Shown one piece after another: positions 44,563 to 53,621 of a DNA stretch of 64,000 nt. The stretch's first letter is position 1, and every line of letters begins with the position of its first letter. The DNA comes from Mongoliibacter ruber (GTDB lineage: Bacteria > Bacteroidota > Bacteroidia > Cytophagales > Cyclobacteriaceae): positions 43,663 to 107,662 of the forward strand of contig NZ_PVTR01000013.1 in NCBI RefSeq assembly GCF_003003005.1, given 5' to 3'. Position numbers and translations under genes: made by a program. The notes under the pieces are model-generated. The model was not told where the DNA came from. It made no database searches and worked only from the letters and a program-made list of their open reading frames with translations.

Positions 44563-45501
44563 TTACTTGTTGGAAAGTTTATCCAACACGCTCATCACTT
44601 CTTTTACATGTCCTCTGGAAACTTCCAAAAGCTCTTTTTCGTCAGCATTGAGGTCTAGCTCCAATACTTTTTCGATACCATTTTTTCCTAAAATCACCGG
44701 TACACCTAAGTAACAATCATCGATATCATATTCACCGTCCAATTTGATACATACAGGGAATACTCTTTTTTGATTTTTCAAGATGGATTCTACCATTTGA
44801 GCAGCTGCAGATCCTGGCGCATACCAAGCAGAAGTTCCCATCAGTTTCACCAATTCACCTCCACCAAACTTGGTTCTCTCGATAATAGCGTCCAACTTCT
44901 CAGCAGAGATCAATTCTGTCACAGGAATACCTGCTACAGTAGTGTACCTTGGAAGTGGTACCATTGTATCACCATGTCCACCCATAAGGATAGCCTGAAT
45001 TTCTTTTGGAGAAATATTCAACTCCTCAGCAATAAAAGCCCTGTACCTGGCAGTATCCAAAATACCCGCCATACCCATCACTTTGGTTCTTGGTAATTTT
45101 GAAGTGATGTGCGCTTGGTAAGTCATCACGTCAAGTGGATTGGACACCACAATGATGATGGCATCAGGAGAATGTTTGATGACATTTTCTGTCACAGACT
45201 TCACGATACCTGCATTGGTTTCGATAAGGTCATCTCTGGTCATTCCCGGCTTTCTTGGCAGGCCTGATGTGATGACAACTACATCTGAATTGGCTGTTTT
45301 GCTGTAGTCATTGGTGCTACCTACTGTCCTACTGTCATATTGGTTGATAGGAGCCTTTTGCCAGATATCCAAAGCTTTACCTTCAGCAACACCTTCTTTG
45401 ATGTCAATTAAAACAATTTCCTCGGCAATTTCTCTGTATGCAAGTACATCTGCACAAGTAGCGCCAACATTTCCTGCGCCTACTACGGTTACTTTAGTCA
45501 T
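44563..45501 (-). CDS. mdh: Malate dehydrogenase
   Basis: A 312-residue lactate/malate dehydrogenase of the bacterial MDH type. The NAD-binding motif is VVGAGNVGATCADVL at residues 5-19, and IDIKEGVAEGKALD carries the acidic residue specifying NAD. The active-site loop TSGLPRKPGMTRDDL has an arginine pair, and GGHGDTMVPL the catalytic histidine. It interconverts malate and oxaloacetate in the TCA cycle. It is followed by its own terminator and seems to be a single-gene unit. Confidence 0.97.
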   Translation of the reverse strand: MTKVTVVGAGNVGATCADVLAYREIAEEIVLIDIKEGVAEGKALDIWQKAPINQYDSRTVGSTNDYSKTANSDVVVITSGLPRKPGMTRDDLIETNAGIVKSVTENVIKHSPDAIIIVVSNPLDVMTYQAHITSKLPRTKVMGMAGILDTARYRAFIAEELNISPKEIQAILMGGHGDTMVPLPRYTTVAGIPVTELISAEKLDAIIERTKFGGGELVKLMGTSAWYAPGSAAAQMVESILKNQKRVFPVCIKLDGEYDIDDCYLGVPVILGKNGIEKVLELDLNADEKELLEVSRGHVKEVMSVLDKLSNK

Positions 45502-45650
45502 GAACGTATGATTTATTTTTCGTTTTTAATTTATTTATTCAAAAGTCCCGCTAAGTTATTAAACAAAGACAATTTTATAAAGGAATCGACCTGATTCCTT
45601 ATCCTTTACGAAAGTTGATTTGCTAAATGGTATATACGGAAGCTATATGG

Positions 45651-46187
45651 TCAGCGCTCATCATTGGTAGTCCGGTCAAACATTTCTTGAAGATTAAAAA
45701 AACCAAAGGAACTCCTGTAAGACTTGAAAAGCCTGAAATTATTCTGATTGTAAAATTCCGCTAAGGAAGTCATCATCTTGGCCTTGATTTTGGAATGGCT
45801 GTCAAACACCTCCTGAATGGCAAAATGGGGTATCACATACAACTCAGCCTCTTCTGAAGCTACTATGGAAGTGTATATCCTTTTGACATTTTCCAAAAGA
45901 GCGTTTTCTCCAAAAATCTCACTTTTCCGCACTTCATTGATGGTTTCAAAGGTATCTTTGACATCTATTGTCAAACGGATTTTCCCGGATTTAACTATAT
46001 ACAAGGCCTGACTAGGGTCTCCGCTAAAAAACACAACCTCATCCCTTTTATACTTCCTTGTATGCAATGCCGGAAGAAAACGTGACATCTCTGCGTTTTT
46101 TAACCTTGCAAAAAGAAAAGTCTGCGCCAGAAACTGGAAAGTCTCCAGCTCTGTGGCATTGAAGGTTCGTGAAAAAGGATTGATCAT
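45651..46187 (-). CDS. Cyclic nucleotide-binding-domain protein
   Basis: A 178-residue protein with one cyclic nucleotide-binding fold (about 25-145): the strand KRDEVVFFSGDPSQALYIVKSGKI, then the phosphate-binding cassette-like FGENALLENVKRIYTS, in which the canonical arginine-alanine pair is not obvious. No helix-turn-helix is present, so it is unlikely to be a classic CRP regulator. It begins 3 nt after the tilS stop and should be co-transcribed with it. Confidence 0.85.
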   Translation of the reverse strand: MINPFSRTFNATELETFQFLAQTFLFARLKNAEMSRFLPALHTRKYKRDEVVFFSGDPSQALYIVKSGKIRLTIDVKDTFETINEVRKSEIFGENALLENVKRIYTSIVASEEAELYVIPHFAIQEVFDSHSKIKAKMMTSLAEFYNQNNFRLFKSYRSSFGFFNLQEMFDRTTNDER

Positions 46188-46190
46188 GAC

Positions 46191-47507
46191 TTATCTTTTT
46201 TTGATGTATAATATGTTTTTACTTTCCTTGCTGTATTTGAAATGCTCCGAAATCCTATGACCTACAACCCACACAATTTCTTCTCCCGATAAAAGAACCG
46301 CAATTTTTTTCTTCTCAACTAAAGGTACTTTCAAATCTATCAAAAAATCAGATATCTTTTTCTCCTTTTGCATACCGAGTGGCACAAACTTGTCTCCGAG
46401 TTCCCACTTTCTCAACCTGAGGGGAAAACTGAGTTTGTCTTTATCCAGCATCGCATTGGAAGAGTCTTTATCCAGTGAAACCTCTCCTTGCAAATGTAAA
46501 AGATCATACTTCCCAAATTTGAACCGCAATGAAATGTCATGTACAGAAATCCATTGTTCTTCCCATTCAAAATCATTACTGGATAAAATCAGGTAATCCC
46601 TATCAAGGTTAAGAAAATAATTCTCAGAATGGAACACCTTGCCTACCTCACCTGACACGCATGCATCAATCAGGTCTTCCACATCGGCAATGTTAAATCC
46701 ATAATCCCTCAACCAATAATACAGCAAAGAAGATTTCCCGGGGAGATTATTCAATATTCGGATAGGCAAATATTGACTATCTCCCTCAATTTTGATATTA
46801 TCAGCTTTCCATATATCATACAAATGAAAAAAAGCTTTTCCGGTATCTCTTAGCCGTTTGAAACTGTCATCCAAACTAGTCAATGCTTGAGGAAAGGAAG
46901 ACTCCAGTAAGGGGAAAACTTCATTTCTAATGAAGTTTCTCTTATACACAGATTTGTCATTACTACTGTCATGCCTCCAAGAATGCCCATTTTTGAGTAA
47001 ATAGGCCTCCAATTGTGAACGTTCAAAGGGCAATAGTGGACGAATAAGACCCGCTTTTTTATCTGCCATACCATAAACACCTTCAATGCCTGTTCCCCTC
47101 AGCAAATTGAGTAAAACCGTTTCAATCTGATCTGAAAAATGATGCGCAACCAAAACCCCATTTAATCCTCGTTCCTTACACAATTCTTCAAACCAATCGT
47201 ACCTCAACTTTCTAGCTGTCATTTGAGTGGATTGACCACGTTGATCAAATTCCTCCGGTACTATCTTTTTAATATGAAGCTTTTTTCCCCATTGCTTACT
47301 CAGCTCATTCACAAAAGCCTCATCTCCATCACTTTCATCGCCTCTAAGCCCGAAATTGACATGGGCCATTTCAAAATCAATTCCTGTCTCTCTGAGCAAA
47401 TGGCCCAAACAGACACTATCGAGTCCTCCACTGATGGCTAATAAATAGCTCTTATTTTCATCCAAAAGATTTTTTACCCGTATATGTTGGATAAATTGCT
47501 CTACCAT
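46191..47507 (-). CDS. tilS: tRNA(Ile)-lysidine synthase
   Basis: A 438-residue TilS. The PP-loop SGGLDSVCLGHLL is at 25-37, followed by HVNFGLRGDESDGDEAFV and the conserved FIRNEVFPLLE. The C-terminal third is the TilS substrate-binding domain (LRKWELGDKFVPLGM). It converts cytidine 34 of tRNA-Ile to lysidine so the tRNA reads AUA codons. The start overlaps by 24 nt an upstream extension of the ostA-like frame, but the true start of that gene lies further in. Confidence 0.95.
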   Translation of the reverse strand: MVEQFIQHIRVKNLLDENKSYLLAISGGLDSVCLGHLLRETGIDFEMAHVNFGLRGDESDGDEAFVNELSKQWGKKLHIKKIVPEEFDQRGQSTQMTARKLRYDWFEELCKERGLNGVLVAHHFSDQIETVLLNLLRGTGIEGVYGMADKKAGLIRPLLPFERSQLEAYLLKNGHSWRHDSSNDKSVYKRNFIRNEVFPLLESSFPQALTSLDDSFKRLRDTGKAFFHLYDIWKADNIKIEGDSQYLPIRILNNLPGKSSLLYYWLRDYGFNIADVEDLIDACVSGEVGKVFHSENYFLNLDRDYLILSSNDFEWEEQWISVHDISLRFKFGKYDLLHLQGEVSLDKDSSNAMLDKDKLSFPLRLRKWELGDKFVPLGMQKEKKISDFLIDLKVPLVEKKKIAVLLSGEEIVWVVGHRISEHFKYSKESKNILYIKKR

Positions 47508-47511
47508 AATT

Positions 47512-47538
47512 CAAAAATATCATTTTTGATTAATTTTG
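47512..47538. promoter_or_regulatory. Divergent -7 elements of tilS and the OstA-like gene
   Basis: TATTTTTG on the minus strand (47519-47512) sits 4 nt before the tilS ATG; TAATTTTG on the plus strand (47531-47538) sits 17 nt before the OstA-like ATG. Both match TAnnTTTG. -33 elements are weak. Fire from either would put polymerase close to the other promoter. Confidence 0.4.
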
Positions 47539-47555
47539 AGCCGACAAAACTTCAA

Positions 47556-49235
47556 ATGATCAAAAACTTCCTTTTCGCCCTTCTTCTTTTTTTCGGATTA
47601 TCCCCCTTTTTGGTAGTGGCCCAAGACTCCAATACCCTGGAGATCCAGCAAGCTGATTTGCTTCAAGGTGCTGCTGGATTTGAGCGTCTGATCCACAATG
47701 TGAGAATGAAACACCAGAATTCCCTGATTTATTGTGATTCAGCCCACTTTTTCAGGTCAGAAAATAGGGCCAAACTCTTTGGAAATGTCCGTATTGTAGA
47801 TACAGAAGACCCTGTCACCACCAATAGCAGGTATGCAGAGTATGACGGTAATACTAAAATCGCCAAGTTAAGAAACAATGTGGTGTTCAAAAATGAAGAA
47901 ACAACCCTCTACACTGATTTTTTGGACTATAATAGAACTACCGGGGTGGCCAACTATTTCAATGATGGCAAAGTGGTGGATTCTACAAATGTGCTCACAA
48001 GTACAAATGGTGAATATGAGACCCGAATAGAAAAAATCACGTTTACGGAAAATGTCGTCTTGGTCAACCCTGATTACACACTCAAGACCAATTTCATGAT
48101 TTACATGACCGTTCCCAAGACAGCTGAAACGGTCGGCCTAACCAATATTGTTTCCAAAGACGGGGACAAACTCAATGCGCAAAAAGGCAGTTTTTACGAT
48201 ACAGAGCGCAAAATATTCAGGTTTTATGATGGTGATGTAGAAACAGCCACGAGTAAAGTCTATGCAGAAGTGCTTTATTACGACGAAAACCTCAAATACT
48301 ACGAGGGTAGAACAGATGTGAGTGTGTACAACAAAGAGCGTGAAATAGAAATTTTTGGTGAAGAAGGAAAATACTGGGAAGATCGGAAATACAGTATTGT
48401 TTATGGCAACGCGTTGGTTCAAAAATATTTTGAAAAAGATACCATGTATATGATATCTGACACATTGATATCTCAAGACAGTGAAAATGAAGAAGAAAGG
48501 CATCTCCTCGCTTTCCGGAATGTAAAAATGATCAAGTCAGATTTTTACGGAAAGTCAGATTCCTTGGCCTACATCTATTCTGACTCTACCATACATTTGT
48601 ACCAAGATCCTGTTTTGTGGAATGACAAAAGCCAGATTACCGCAGACTCGGTCAGCTTTTTGATAGCAAATGAGGAGATTGACCGCGTTCACCTCAACAG
48701 GAATGCGTTCAACATCAGTAAGGACACCCTTGGCAATTTCAACCAAATGAAAGGTCGGAAAATGACAGGCTATTTTACCGAGGGACAGATTTCAAGATTT
48801 CATATAGAAGGAAATGGCGAATCGATCTATTTTGATGTGATAGGTGATTCCACACTTCGGGGGATGAACAAGATGCTTTGCGCTAACATCATGATGTACT
48901 TTGAGGAAGGAAATATCAAAAAGATAAATTGGCTGGTAAAACCAGAGGGAGAATTCAACCCACCACACCTCATTGACGAAGAAGACAAGCTTCTTGAAGG
49001 TTTTACATGGAGGGAGGAAGAAAAACCTAACATGGATATGATTTTTGCATGGAGAACACCTAAGAAAAGAGAGGATTTTCCAGATGATTTCTTTGATCAG
49101 CCAGAGGTAATCATCACACGCCCAAGTGATAAAGAACTGCAGGAATTGATAGATGAAAAAACTAAATCTGGATTTGAAATGAAGAAGCCTGAAGAGCCTG
49201 TATTGAAAAAAGAAATCAGGAACGTAGAAGGGTGA
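47556..49235 (+). CDS. OstA/LptA-like lipopolysaccharide transport protein
   Basis: About 560 residues with a signal peptide (residues 1-23, ending VVAQ). The mature protein is built of OstA/LptA-type beta-jellyroll repeats: YCDSAHFFRSENRAKLFGNVRI, RYAEYDGNTKIAKLRNNVVF, and many similar turns. LptA bridges the periplasm to carry LPS to the outer membrane; this long form is typical of Bacteroidota. The start at 47556 follows a candidate -7 element and gives the proper signal, whereas a longer frame from 47484 would overlap tilS. Confidence 0.87.
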   Translation: MIKNFLFALLLFFGLSPFLVVAQDSNTLEIQQADLLQGAAGFERLIHNVRMKHQNSLIYCDSAHFFRSENRAKLFGNVRIVDTEDPVTTNSRYAEYDGNTKIAKLRNNVVFKNEETTLYTDFLDYNRTTGVANYFNDGKVVDSTNVLTSTNGEYETRIEKITFTENVVLVNPDYTLKTNFMIYMTVPKTAETVGLTNIVSKDGDKLNAQKGSFYDTERKIFRFYDGDVETATSKVYAEVLYYDENLKYYEGRTDVSVYNKEREIEIFGEEGKYWEDRKYSIVYGNALVQKYFEKDTMYMISDTLISQDSENEEERHLLAFRNVKMIKSDFYGKSDSLAYIYSDSTIHLYQDPVLWNDKSQITADSVSFLIANEEIDRVHLNRNAFNISKDTLGNFNQMKGRKMTGYFTEGQISRFHIEGNGESIYFDVIGDSTLRGMNKMLCANIMMYFEEGNIKKINWLVKPEGEFNPPHLIDEEDKLLEGFTWREEEKPNMDMIFAWRTPKKREDFPDDFFDQPEVIITRPSDKELQELIDEKTKSGFEMKKPEEPVLKKEIRNVEG

Positions 49236-49366
49236 AAAAAATTTTACATGGGTTAACAAAAATTAACCGCCAAATAGTACAAAACTGAAACCTATTTGGT
49301 ATTTTTAATCGTATTTAAAATAACGTTCGAGGAAATATAATTTTAAGCTTATTGATAAAACTCTAC

Positions 49367-50074
49367 ATGAAAAGTATTCTCACCTTTTTAATATGCAGCA
49401 TGTTTGTGTTTCCACTAGTGGTGGATGCTCAGGTACGCGTGTTGTCTGAGAATATAGAATTCAGCGGAAAGATAGGCTCCTCACATAGAAAATCACTCAT
49501 CATCCAAAACGATTCCAAAGAAACAAAAGAATACACGCTAAAATACCTTAGGGGAAATATAGGTTCTTCACAGAACATCAAAGTGTGTATTGGAGACAAA
49601 TGCTTTGACCCTAGAAGGGAATTGAGCAAAATAAAACTAAACTTAAAGCCAGGTGAGATATTTACTGATTTGTATATAGACTTTTACTTGGGAATCGCTG
49701 AATTAAGAGGGAATTTTGATTTGCATTTTGTAAATTCCGACAACGTAAGGGACGCATTCCTCATAGAAGCTGTTTATGAAGTGTACAATCCATCAGTAGA
49801 TGAGACCAATCACAAAGACATTTCTCTGGGAAGCATTTTCCCAAACCCGAGCAATACAGTAGCTCAAATCGACTATGAGTTCAAAAATCCAAGTGCGGCT
49901 GCTAAAATTACCCTCAACAGTTTCATTGGAAATCCGGTAGCGGAATTCCAACTTGACCCCCTGCAAAAAAGCTTGGTCATCAATGTGGCTGACCTCAATC
50001 CAGGAGTATATTTTTACACCTTATTCGTAGACAACAAAAATATTGTCACCAAAAAGCTCGTTGTCAAGAAATAA
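49367..50074 (+). CDS. T9SS type A sorting-domain protein
   Basis: About 235 residues with a signal peptide (1-20) and a C-terminal type IX secretion sorting domain (about 158-235). The latter has GSIFPNPSNT, then a beta-strand repeat ending LNPGVYFYTLFVDNKNIVTKKLVVKK. The middle is an immunoglobulin-like domain with a cysteine pair (CIGDKC). The cargo would be exported and attached to the cell surface. I chose the ATG at 49367; a TTG at 49352 would add five residues. Confidence 0.88.
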   Translation: MKSILTFLICSMFVFPLVVDAQVRVLSENIEFSGKIGSSHRKSLIIQNDSKETKEYTLKYLRGNIGSSQNIKVCIGDKCFDPRRELSKIKLNLKPGEIFTDLYIDFYLGIAELRGNFDLHFVNSDNVRDAFLIEAVYEVYNPSVDETNHKDISLGSIFPNPSNTVAQIDYEFKNPSAAAKITLNSFIGNPVAEFQLDPLQKSLVINVADLNPGVYFYTLFVDNKNIVTKKLVVKK

Positions 50075-50099
50075 CAACATAACCCTTAGCAGGGCAGAA

Positions 50100-50130
50100 T
50101 TTGATACCAATGATTAATCCTTTATATTTG
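50100..50130 (+). promoter_or_regulatory. Strong Bacteroidota promoter of bamD
   Basis: TTTG at 50100-50103, a spacer of exactly 19 nt, and TATATTTG at 50123-50130. This is the full TTTG-N19-TAnnTTTG consensus. Transcription would start near 50135-50137, 10 nt before the bamD start at 50146, which also rules out the upstream TTG at 50101 as a start codon. Confidence 0.75.
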
Positions 50131-50145
50131 CGCCTCTTAAAATTT

Positions 50146-51081
50146 ATGAAACACCAACTTACACGCATAGTTACGCTTCTGTTAATTGTTCTGATTTCAG
50201 CTTGTGGACCTTTCTACAAACTTGAAAAAAGCACCAATTGGGAAGAGTTATATGCTGCGGCAGACAAATATTATGAGGCCGGAGAATATAACAAAGCAAT
50301 TATCCTATATGATAAGGTCTTGCCCATTATCAGAGGAAGTGACAAGGCTGAAATGGCTGATTTCAATTATGCTTATAGCCACTTTCGTCTTAAAAGATAC
50401 ATAGAGGCAGCAGGTTATTTCAACACTTTTTACCAAACCTACAATAGGAGTCCATTGGCAGAAGAGGCTTTGTTTATGAATTCATACGCCTTGTACCTCG
50501 ATTCTCCTGATTTCAACTTGGATCAAAAAAGTAGCAAGGATGCCGTAAATGCCATTCAGCTGTTTATCAATAGATTTCCAGAGTCAGACTCCTACGAAAG
50601 GGCAATGACTATGATAGACGATCTGCAGGTAAGATTTGAAGAAAAGGCCTATCAAGAGTCAATTTTGTATTACAAACTTACAGAAGGTTTGTATCCAGGT
50701 GACTTCTACAGAGCCTGCATCATTTCGTTTCAAAACTTTGCCAAGAACTATCCCGATTCCAAGTACAATGAAGAATTGGCCTTCAAGCTAATAGAAGTGA
50801 CCTTGGCGTATGGCGAAAGAAGTGTATTTGACAAAAAAGAAGAAAGGCTAAAAAATGTTGCAGTATATGCGGATCAGTTCAAAAGACGTTTCCCGGAAAG
50901 CAAATACACAGGTGCAGTAGAGCCCCTGATCAAGAAAGCAGACGCAGAACTATTGGCGCACATGAACTTCAAAAAAGAATACGAAGAAAGACTAGCCAAA
51001 GCAAAAGAAGAAGCTGCCGCTGAGGAGGAAGCTGTGGGACCTTCAACTGAAGTAACTTCTGCACCTCCAATAGAAAATTAA
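50146..51081 (+). CDS. bamD: Outer membrane assembly lipoprotein BamD
   Basis: A 311-residue lipoprotein: signal with the lipobox SAC (about residue 18), then tetratricopeptide-like helical repeats (DKYYEAGEYNKAIILYDKVL, YFNTFYQTYNRSPLAEEALF, CIISFQNFAKNYPDSKYNEE). This matches BamD, an essential part of the BAM complex that folds outer-membrane proteins. The start at 50146 follows the consensus promoter. rpoZ and coaBC follow within 30 nt each, so the genes are likely an operon. Confidence 0.93.
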   Translation: MKHQLTRIVTLLLIVLISACGPFYKLEKSTNWEELYAAADKYYEAGEYNKAIILYDKVLPIIRGSDKAEMADFNYAYSHFRLKRYIEAAGYFNTFYQTYNRSPLAEEALFMNSYALYLDSPDFNLDQKSSKDAVNAIQLFINRFPESDSYERAMTMIDDLQVRFEEKAYQESILYYKLTEGLYPGDFYRACIISFQNFAKNYPDSKYNEELAFKLIEVTLAYGERSVFDKKEERLKNVAVYADQFKRRFPESKYTGAVEPLIKKADAELLAHMNFKKEYEERLAKAKEEAAAEEEAVGPSTEVTSAPPIEN

Positions 51082-51107
51082 CAAGAAATCATAAACAATT
51101 AAATCAT

Positions 51108-51422
51108 ATGGCTATCAATCCATCCATCATTACAAGAGATTTGGATAAAATTTCTGACCAAACAGGTAATTTGTATGAATCACTTCATATCATTTCCCAA
51201 AGGGCCAAGCAAATCTCTTCTACTATGAAAGAAGAGCTTAACAATAAACTTTCAGAGTTTGCCTCTACTGTAGACAACCTTGAAGAGGTTTTTGAAAACA
51301 AAGAACAAATTGAAATTTCAAAGTTTTATGAAAGGATGCCAAAACCAAGTACATTGGCAATGGAAGAGTTTGTAGAGAAGAAACTCTATTTCCGTCATCC
51401 TGACGTAGAAACACAAGAATAA
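51108..51422 (+). CDS. rpoZ: RNA polymerase omega subunit
   Basis: A 104-residue protein of the Bacteroidota omega type: ITRDLDKISDQTGNLYESLHIISQRAKQI near the N-terminus, then an acidic helix and the FYERMPKPSTLAMEEF segment. Omega stabilises the beta-prime subunit of RNA polymerase. It stands between bamD and coaBC with gaps of 26 and 2 nt, a conserved local order. Confidence 0.93.
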   Translation: MAINPSIITRDLDKISDQTGNLYESLHIISQRAKQISSTMKEELNNKLSEFASTVDNLEEVFENKEQIEISKFYERMPKPSTLAMEEFVEKKLYFRHPDVETQE

Positions 51423-51424
51423 CA

Positions 51425-52633
51425 ATGCAACTGAAAGGTAAGAGGATACTACTTGGAGTCACTGGAAGCATTGCAGCTTACAAATCGGCTCATCTTACAA
51501 GATTATTAGTCAAAGAAGGAGCAGAAGTACAAATCATCATGAGTACTTCTGCTCTTGATTTTATTACCCCTTTGACTTTGGCTACCCTATCCAAAAATCC
51601 AGTTTACCATCAATTTCACGACCCCAAATCAGGTGTATGGACCAACCATGTAGACCTTGGATTATGGGCTGATTTATTTTTAGTGGCTCCAATTAGCGCC
51701 AATACTCTCGGGAAATTCGCCAATGGACTTTGTGACAGTTTACTTACTGCCACTTATCTATCTGCCAGATGCCCCGTTATGGTAGCGCCGGCCATGGACC
51801 TGGACATGTACCAACACCCATCCGTAAAGCAAAACCTGGAACGTCTGATAACTTTTGGCAACATCATCCTTGATGCAGAATCAGGAGAATTAGCCAGCGG
51901 ACTATCCGGCCAAGGCCGAATGATGGAACCGGAAAATATTTTAGAGAGGGTATTGGGTCACTTTCAGCCTTCTCAGGATTTTGTAGGAAAAAAAATCCTC
52001 ATCACTTCCGGACCTACGCAAGAAGCCATAGATCCAGTAAGGTATATCAGTAATCATTCCAGCGGAAAAATGGGAGCCGCTATTGCAGACAGTTTTGCTG
52101 ACCAAGGAGCGGAAGTTCATTTGGTATTGGGAAAAGGGGCTGTAAGACCACAACATCCCGGTATTACCATCCATTCAGTGGTGAGCGCCCAAGAGATGTA
52201 TGAAAAAGTCTCTTCCCTACATCCTTCAGCTGACATTACTGTTTTTGCAGCTGCTGTGGCTGATTATGCCCCCAAGAATATCGCTGAAGAAAAAATTAAA
52301 AAAGCAGGAGATGCCATGACCATAGAATTGGTCAAAAACGTAGATATAGCCTTTTCACTTGGAAAAGAAAAAAAATGGAACCAAATCCATGTTGGATTTG
52401 CATTGGAAACCGAAAATGAGGAATTCCACGCAAAGGAAAAGCTGGAGAAGAAAAACTTCGATCTTATTGTACTCAATTCCATGAGAGATTCAGGCGCTGG
52501 ATTTCAGTCAGATACCAATAAGGTACGCATATTTTCAGGAGACGGGTCAAGTATAAATTCAGAAGTATTGCCCAAATCCGAAATTGCACAATTGATATTA
52601 AAATGTATCAAGCAGCTTCCTGTTAAAATCTAA
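51425..52633 (+). CDS. coaBC: Phosphopantothenoylcysteine decarboxylase / phosphopantothenate--cysteine ligase
   Basis: A 402-residue bifunctional enzyme of coenzyme A synthesis. The CoaC half (1-180) has GVTGSIAAYKSAHLTR with the FMN-binding region, NHVDLGLWADL with the catalytic histidine, and the PAMDLDMY loop. The CoaB half (190-402) has TSGPTQEAIDPVRYISNHSSGKMG and the KxK-type SKNVDIAFSLG-like segment. It joins cysteine to 4'-phosphopantothenate and then decarboxylates it. It starts 2 nt after rpoZ. Confidence 0.96.
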   Translation: MQLKGKRILLGVTGSIAAYKSAHLTRLLVKEGAEVQIIMSTSALDFITPLTLATLSKNPVYHQFHDPKSGVWTNHVDLGLWADLFLVAPISANTLGKFANGLCDSLLTATYLSARCPVMVAPAMDLDMYQHPSVKQNLERLITFGNIILDAESGELASGLSGQGRMMEPENILERVLGHFQPSQDFVGKKILITSGPTQEAIDPVRYISNHSSGKMGAAIADSFADQGAEVHLVLGKGAVRPQHPGITIHSVVSAQEMYEKVSSLHPSADITVFAAAVADYAPKNIAEEKIKKAGDAMTIELVKNVDIAFSLGKEKKWNQIHVGFALETENEEFHAKEKLEKKNFDLIVLNSMRDSGAGFQSDTNKVRIFSGDGSSINSEVLPKSEIAQLILKCIKQLPVKI

Positions 52634-52674
52634 AGCTTGGATTTTCGTTATCTATTTATAATAGTTTTTGAGCA

Positions 52675-53577
52675 ATGAAAAATCTCTGTCTTCCACTCCT
52701 TTTGATACTTCTTACATTCCCAGCTTTTGCTCAGGAGTTGAATTTTCAGATCATCATCAATTCTGATAGGGCCAGAACTCAGGAAACAAGGGTATTTGAA
52801 GACATGAAGGTCAATTTCGAACAGTTTATCAATGGCAGGGTCTGGACAACAGACCAATTCCAACCGGCAGAGAGAATAAAAGGAAATATCCTGATTACGA
52901 TTTCAGATATGCCTCAAGTGGGTTTTTACAATGCCACTGTTCAAATCCAATCTGTGAGACCTGTATATGGCACCAGTTACGAAAGTATGGTGATGAATTT
53001 TATAGACCGTAATTGGTCCTTTGAGTTCCTTATGAATCAACCACTGGAATTCAACCGGTTTTCCTTCCTTAACAATATCAGCTCATTATTGGCCTATTAT
53101 GCCTATGTCATCATAGGTTTTGATTATGACAGCTTTTCCTTAAGAGGAGGTGATCCCTATTTTGAAATCGCCAATAACATAGTCAACAATGCCCAACAGT
53201 CTCCAAGGCCAGGCTGGCAGGCAAACCCAAATGACAGGAGAAACAGGTATTGGCTGATAAATGACATCTACACTTCCTCTGTTTTTGCTCCAATAAGAGA
53301 AGCTGTCTATTTATACCACCGTAGAGGACTTGACCTTATCACATCCAATCCGGAAGAAGGATATAAAAACATAGTGAAAGCAATCCAGCTGGTAGCCGAA
53401 GCAAACCAACAGCAGCCCAATGGGATTTTCACCATAGCATTCATAGATGCGAAAGGTGATGAAATAAGTAAAATTCTCAAAAATGCACCATTAGAAGTCC
53501 GCACAGAAGCTGTGGAGAGCCTGATGAAAATCGATCCAAACAATGCCAGAAGGTATAACGATTTACTTAAAGGTTGA
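52675..53577 (+). CDS. porD: DUF4835 protein (PorD-like)
   Basis: A 300-residue secreted protein: signal peptide (1-20, ending AFAQ), then the DUF4835 features ELNFQIIINSDR, FINGRVWT, ILITISDMP and the SSLLAYYAYVIIGFDYDSFS segment. This family has been linked to the type IX secretion system under the name PorD, as I recall; the presence of a T9SS cargo gene nearby fits. The gap to coaBC is 41 nt, so it may be part of the bamD-rpoZ-coaBC operon. Confidence 0.85.
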   Translation: MKNLCLPLLLILLTFPAFAQELNFQIIINSDRARTQETRVFEDMKVNFEQFINGRVWTTDQFQPAERIKGNILITISDMPQVGFYNATVQIQSVRPVYGTSYESMVMNFIDRNWSFEFLMNQPLEFNRFSFLNNISSLLAYYAYVIIGFDYDSFSLRGGDPYFEIANNIVNNAQQSPRPGWQANPNDRRNRYWLINDIYTSSVFAPIREAVYLYHRRGLDLITSNPEEGYKNIVKAIQLVAEANQQQPNGIFTIAFIDAKGDEISKILKNAPLEVRTEAVESLMKIDPNNARRYNDLLKG

Positions 53578-53589
53578 TTAGTTTTTTAT

Positions 53590-53597
53590 TAGATTTG
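53590..53597 (+). promoter_or_regulatory. Candidate -7 element of recN
   Basis: TAGATTTG is a perfect TAnnTTTG match, 24 nt upstream of the recN ATG. The -33 side is unclear (TTG at a spacing of 13). Confidence 0.35.
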
Positions 53598-53621
53598 TGC
53601 AGCCAAAACCTTTGACTATAA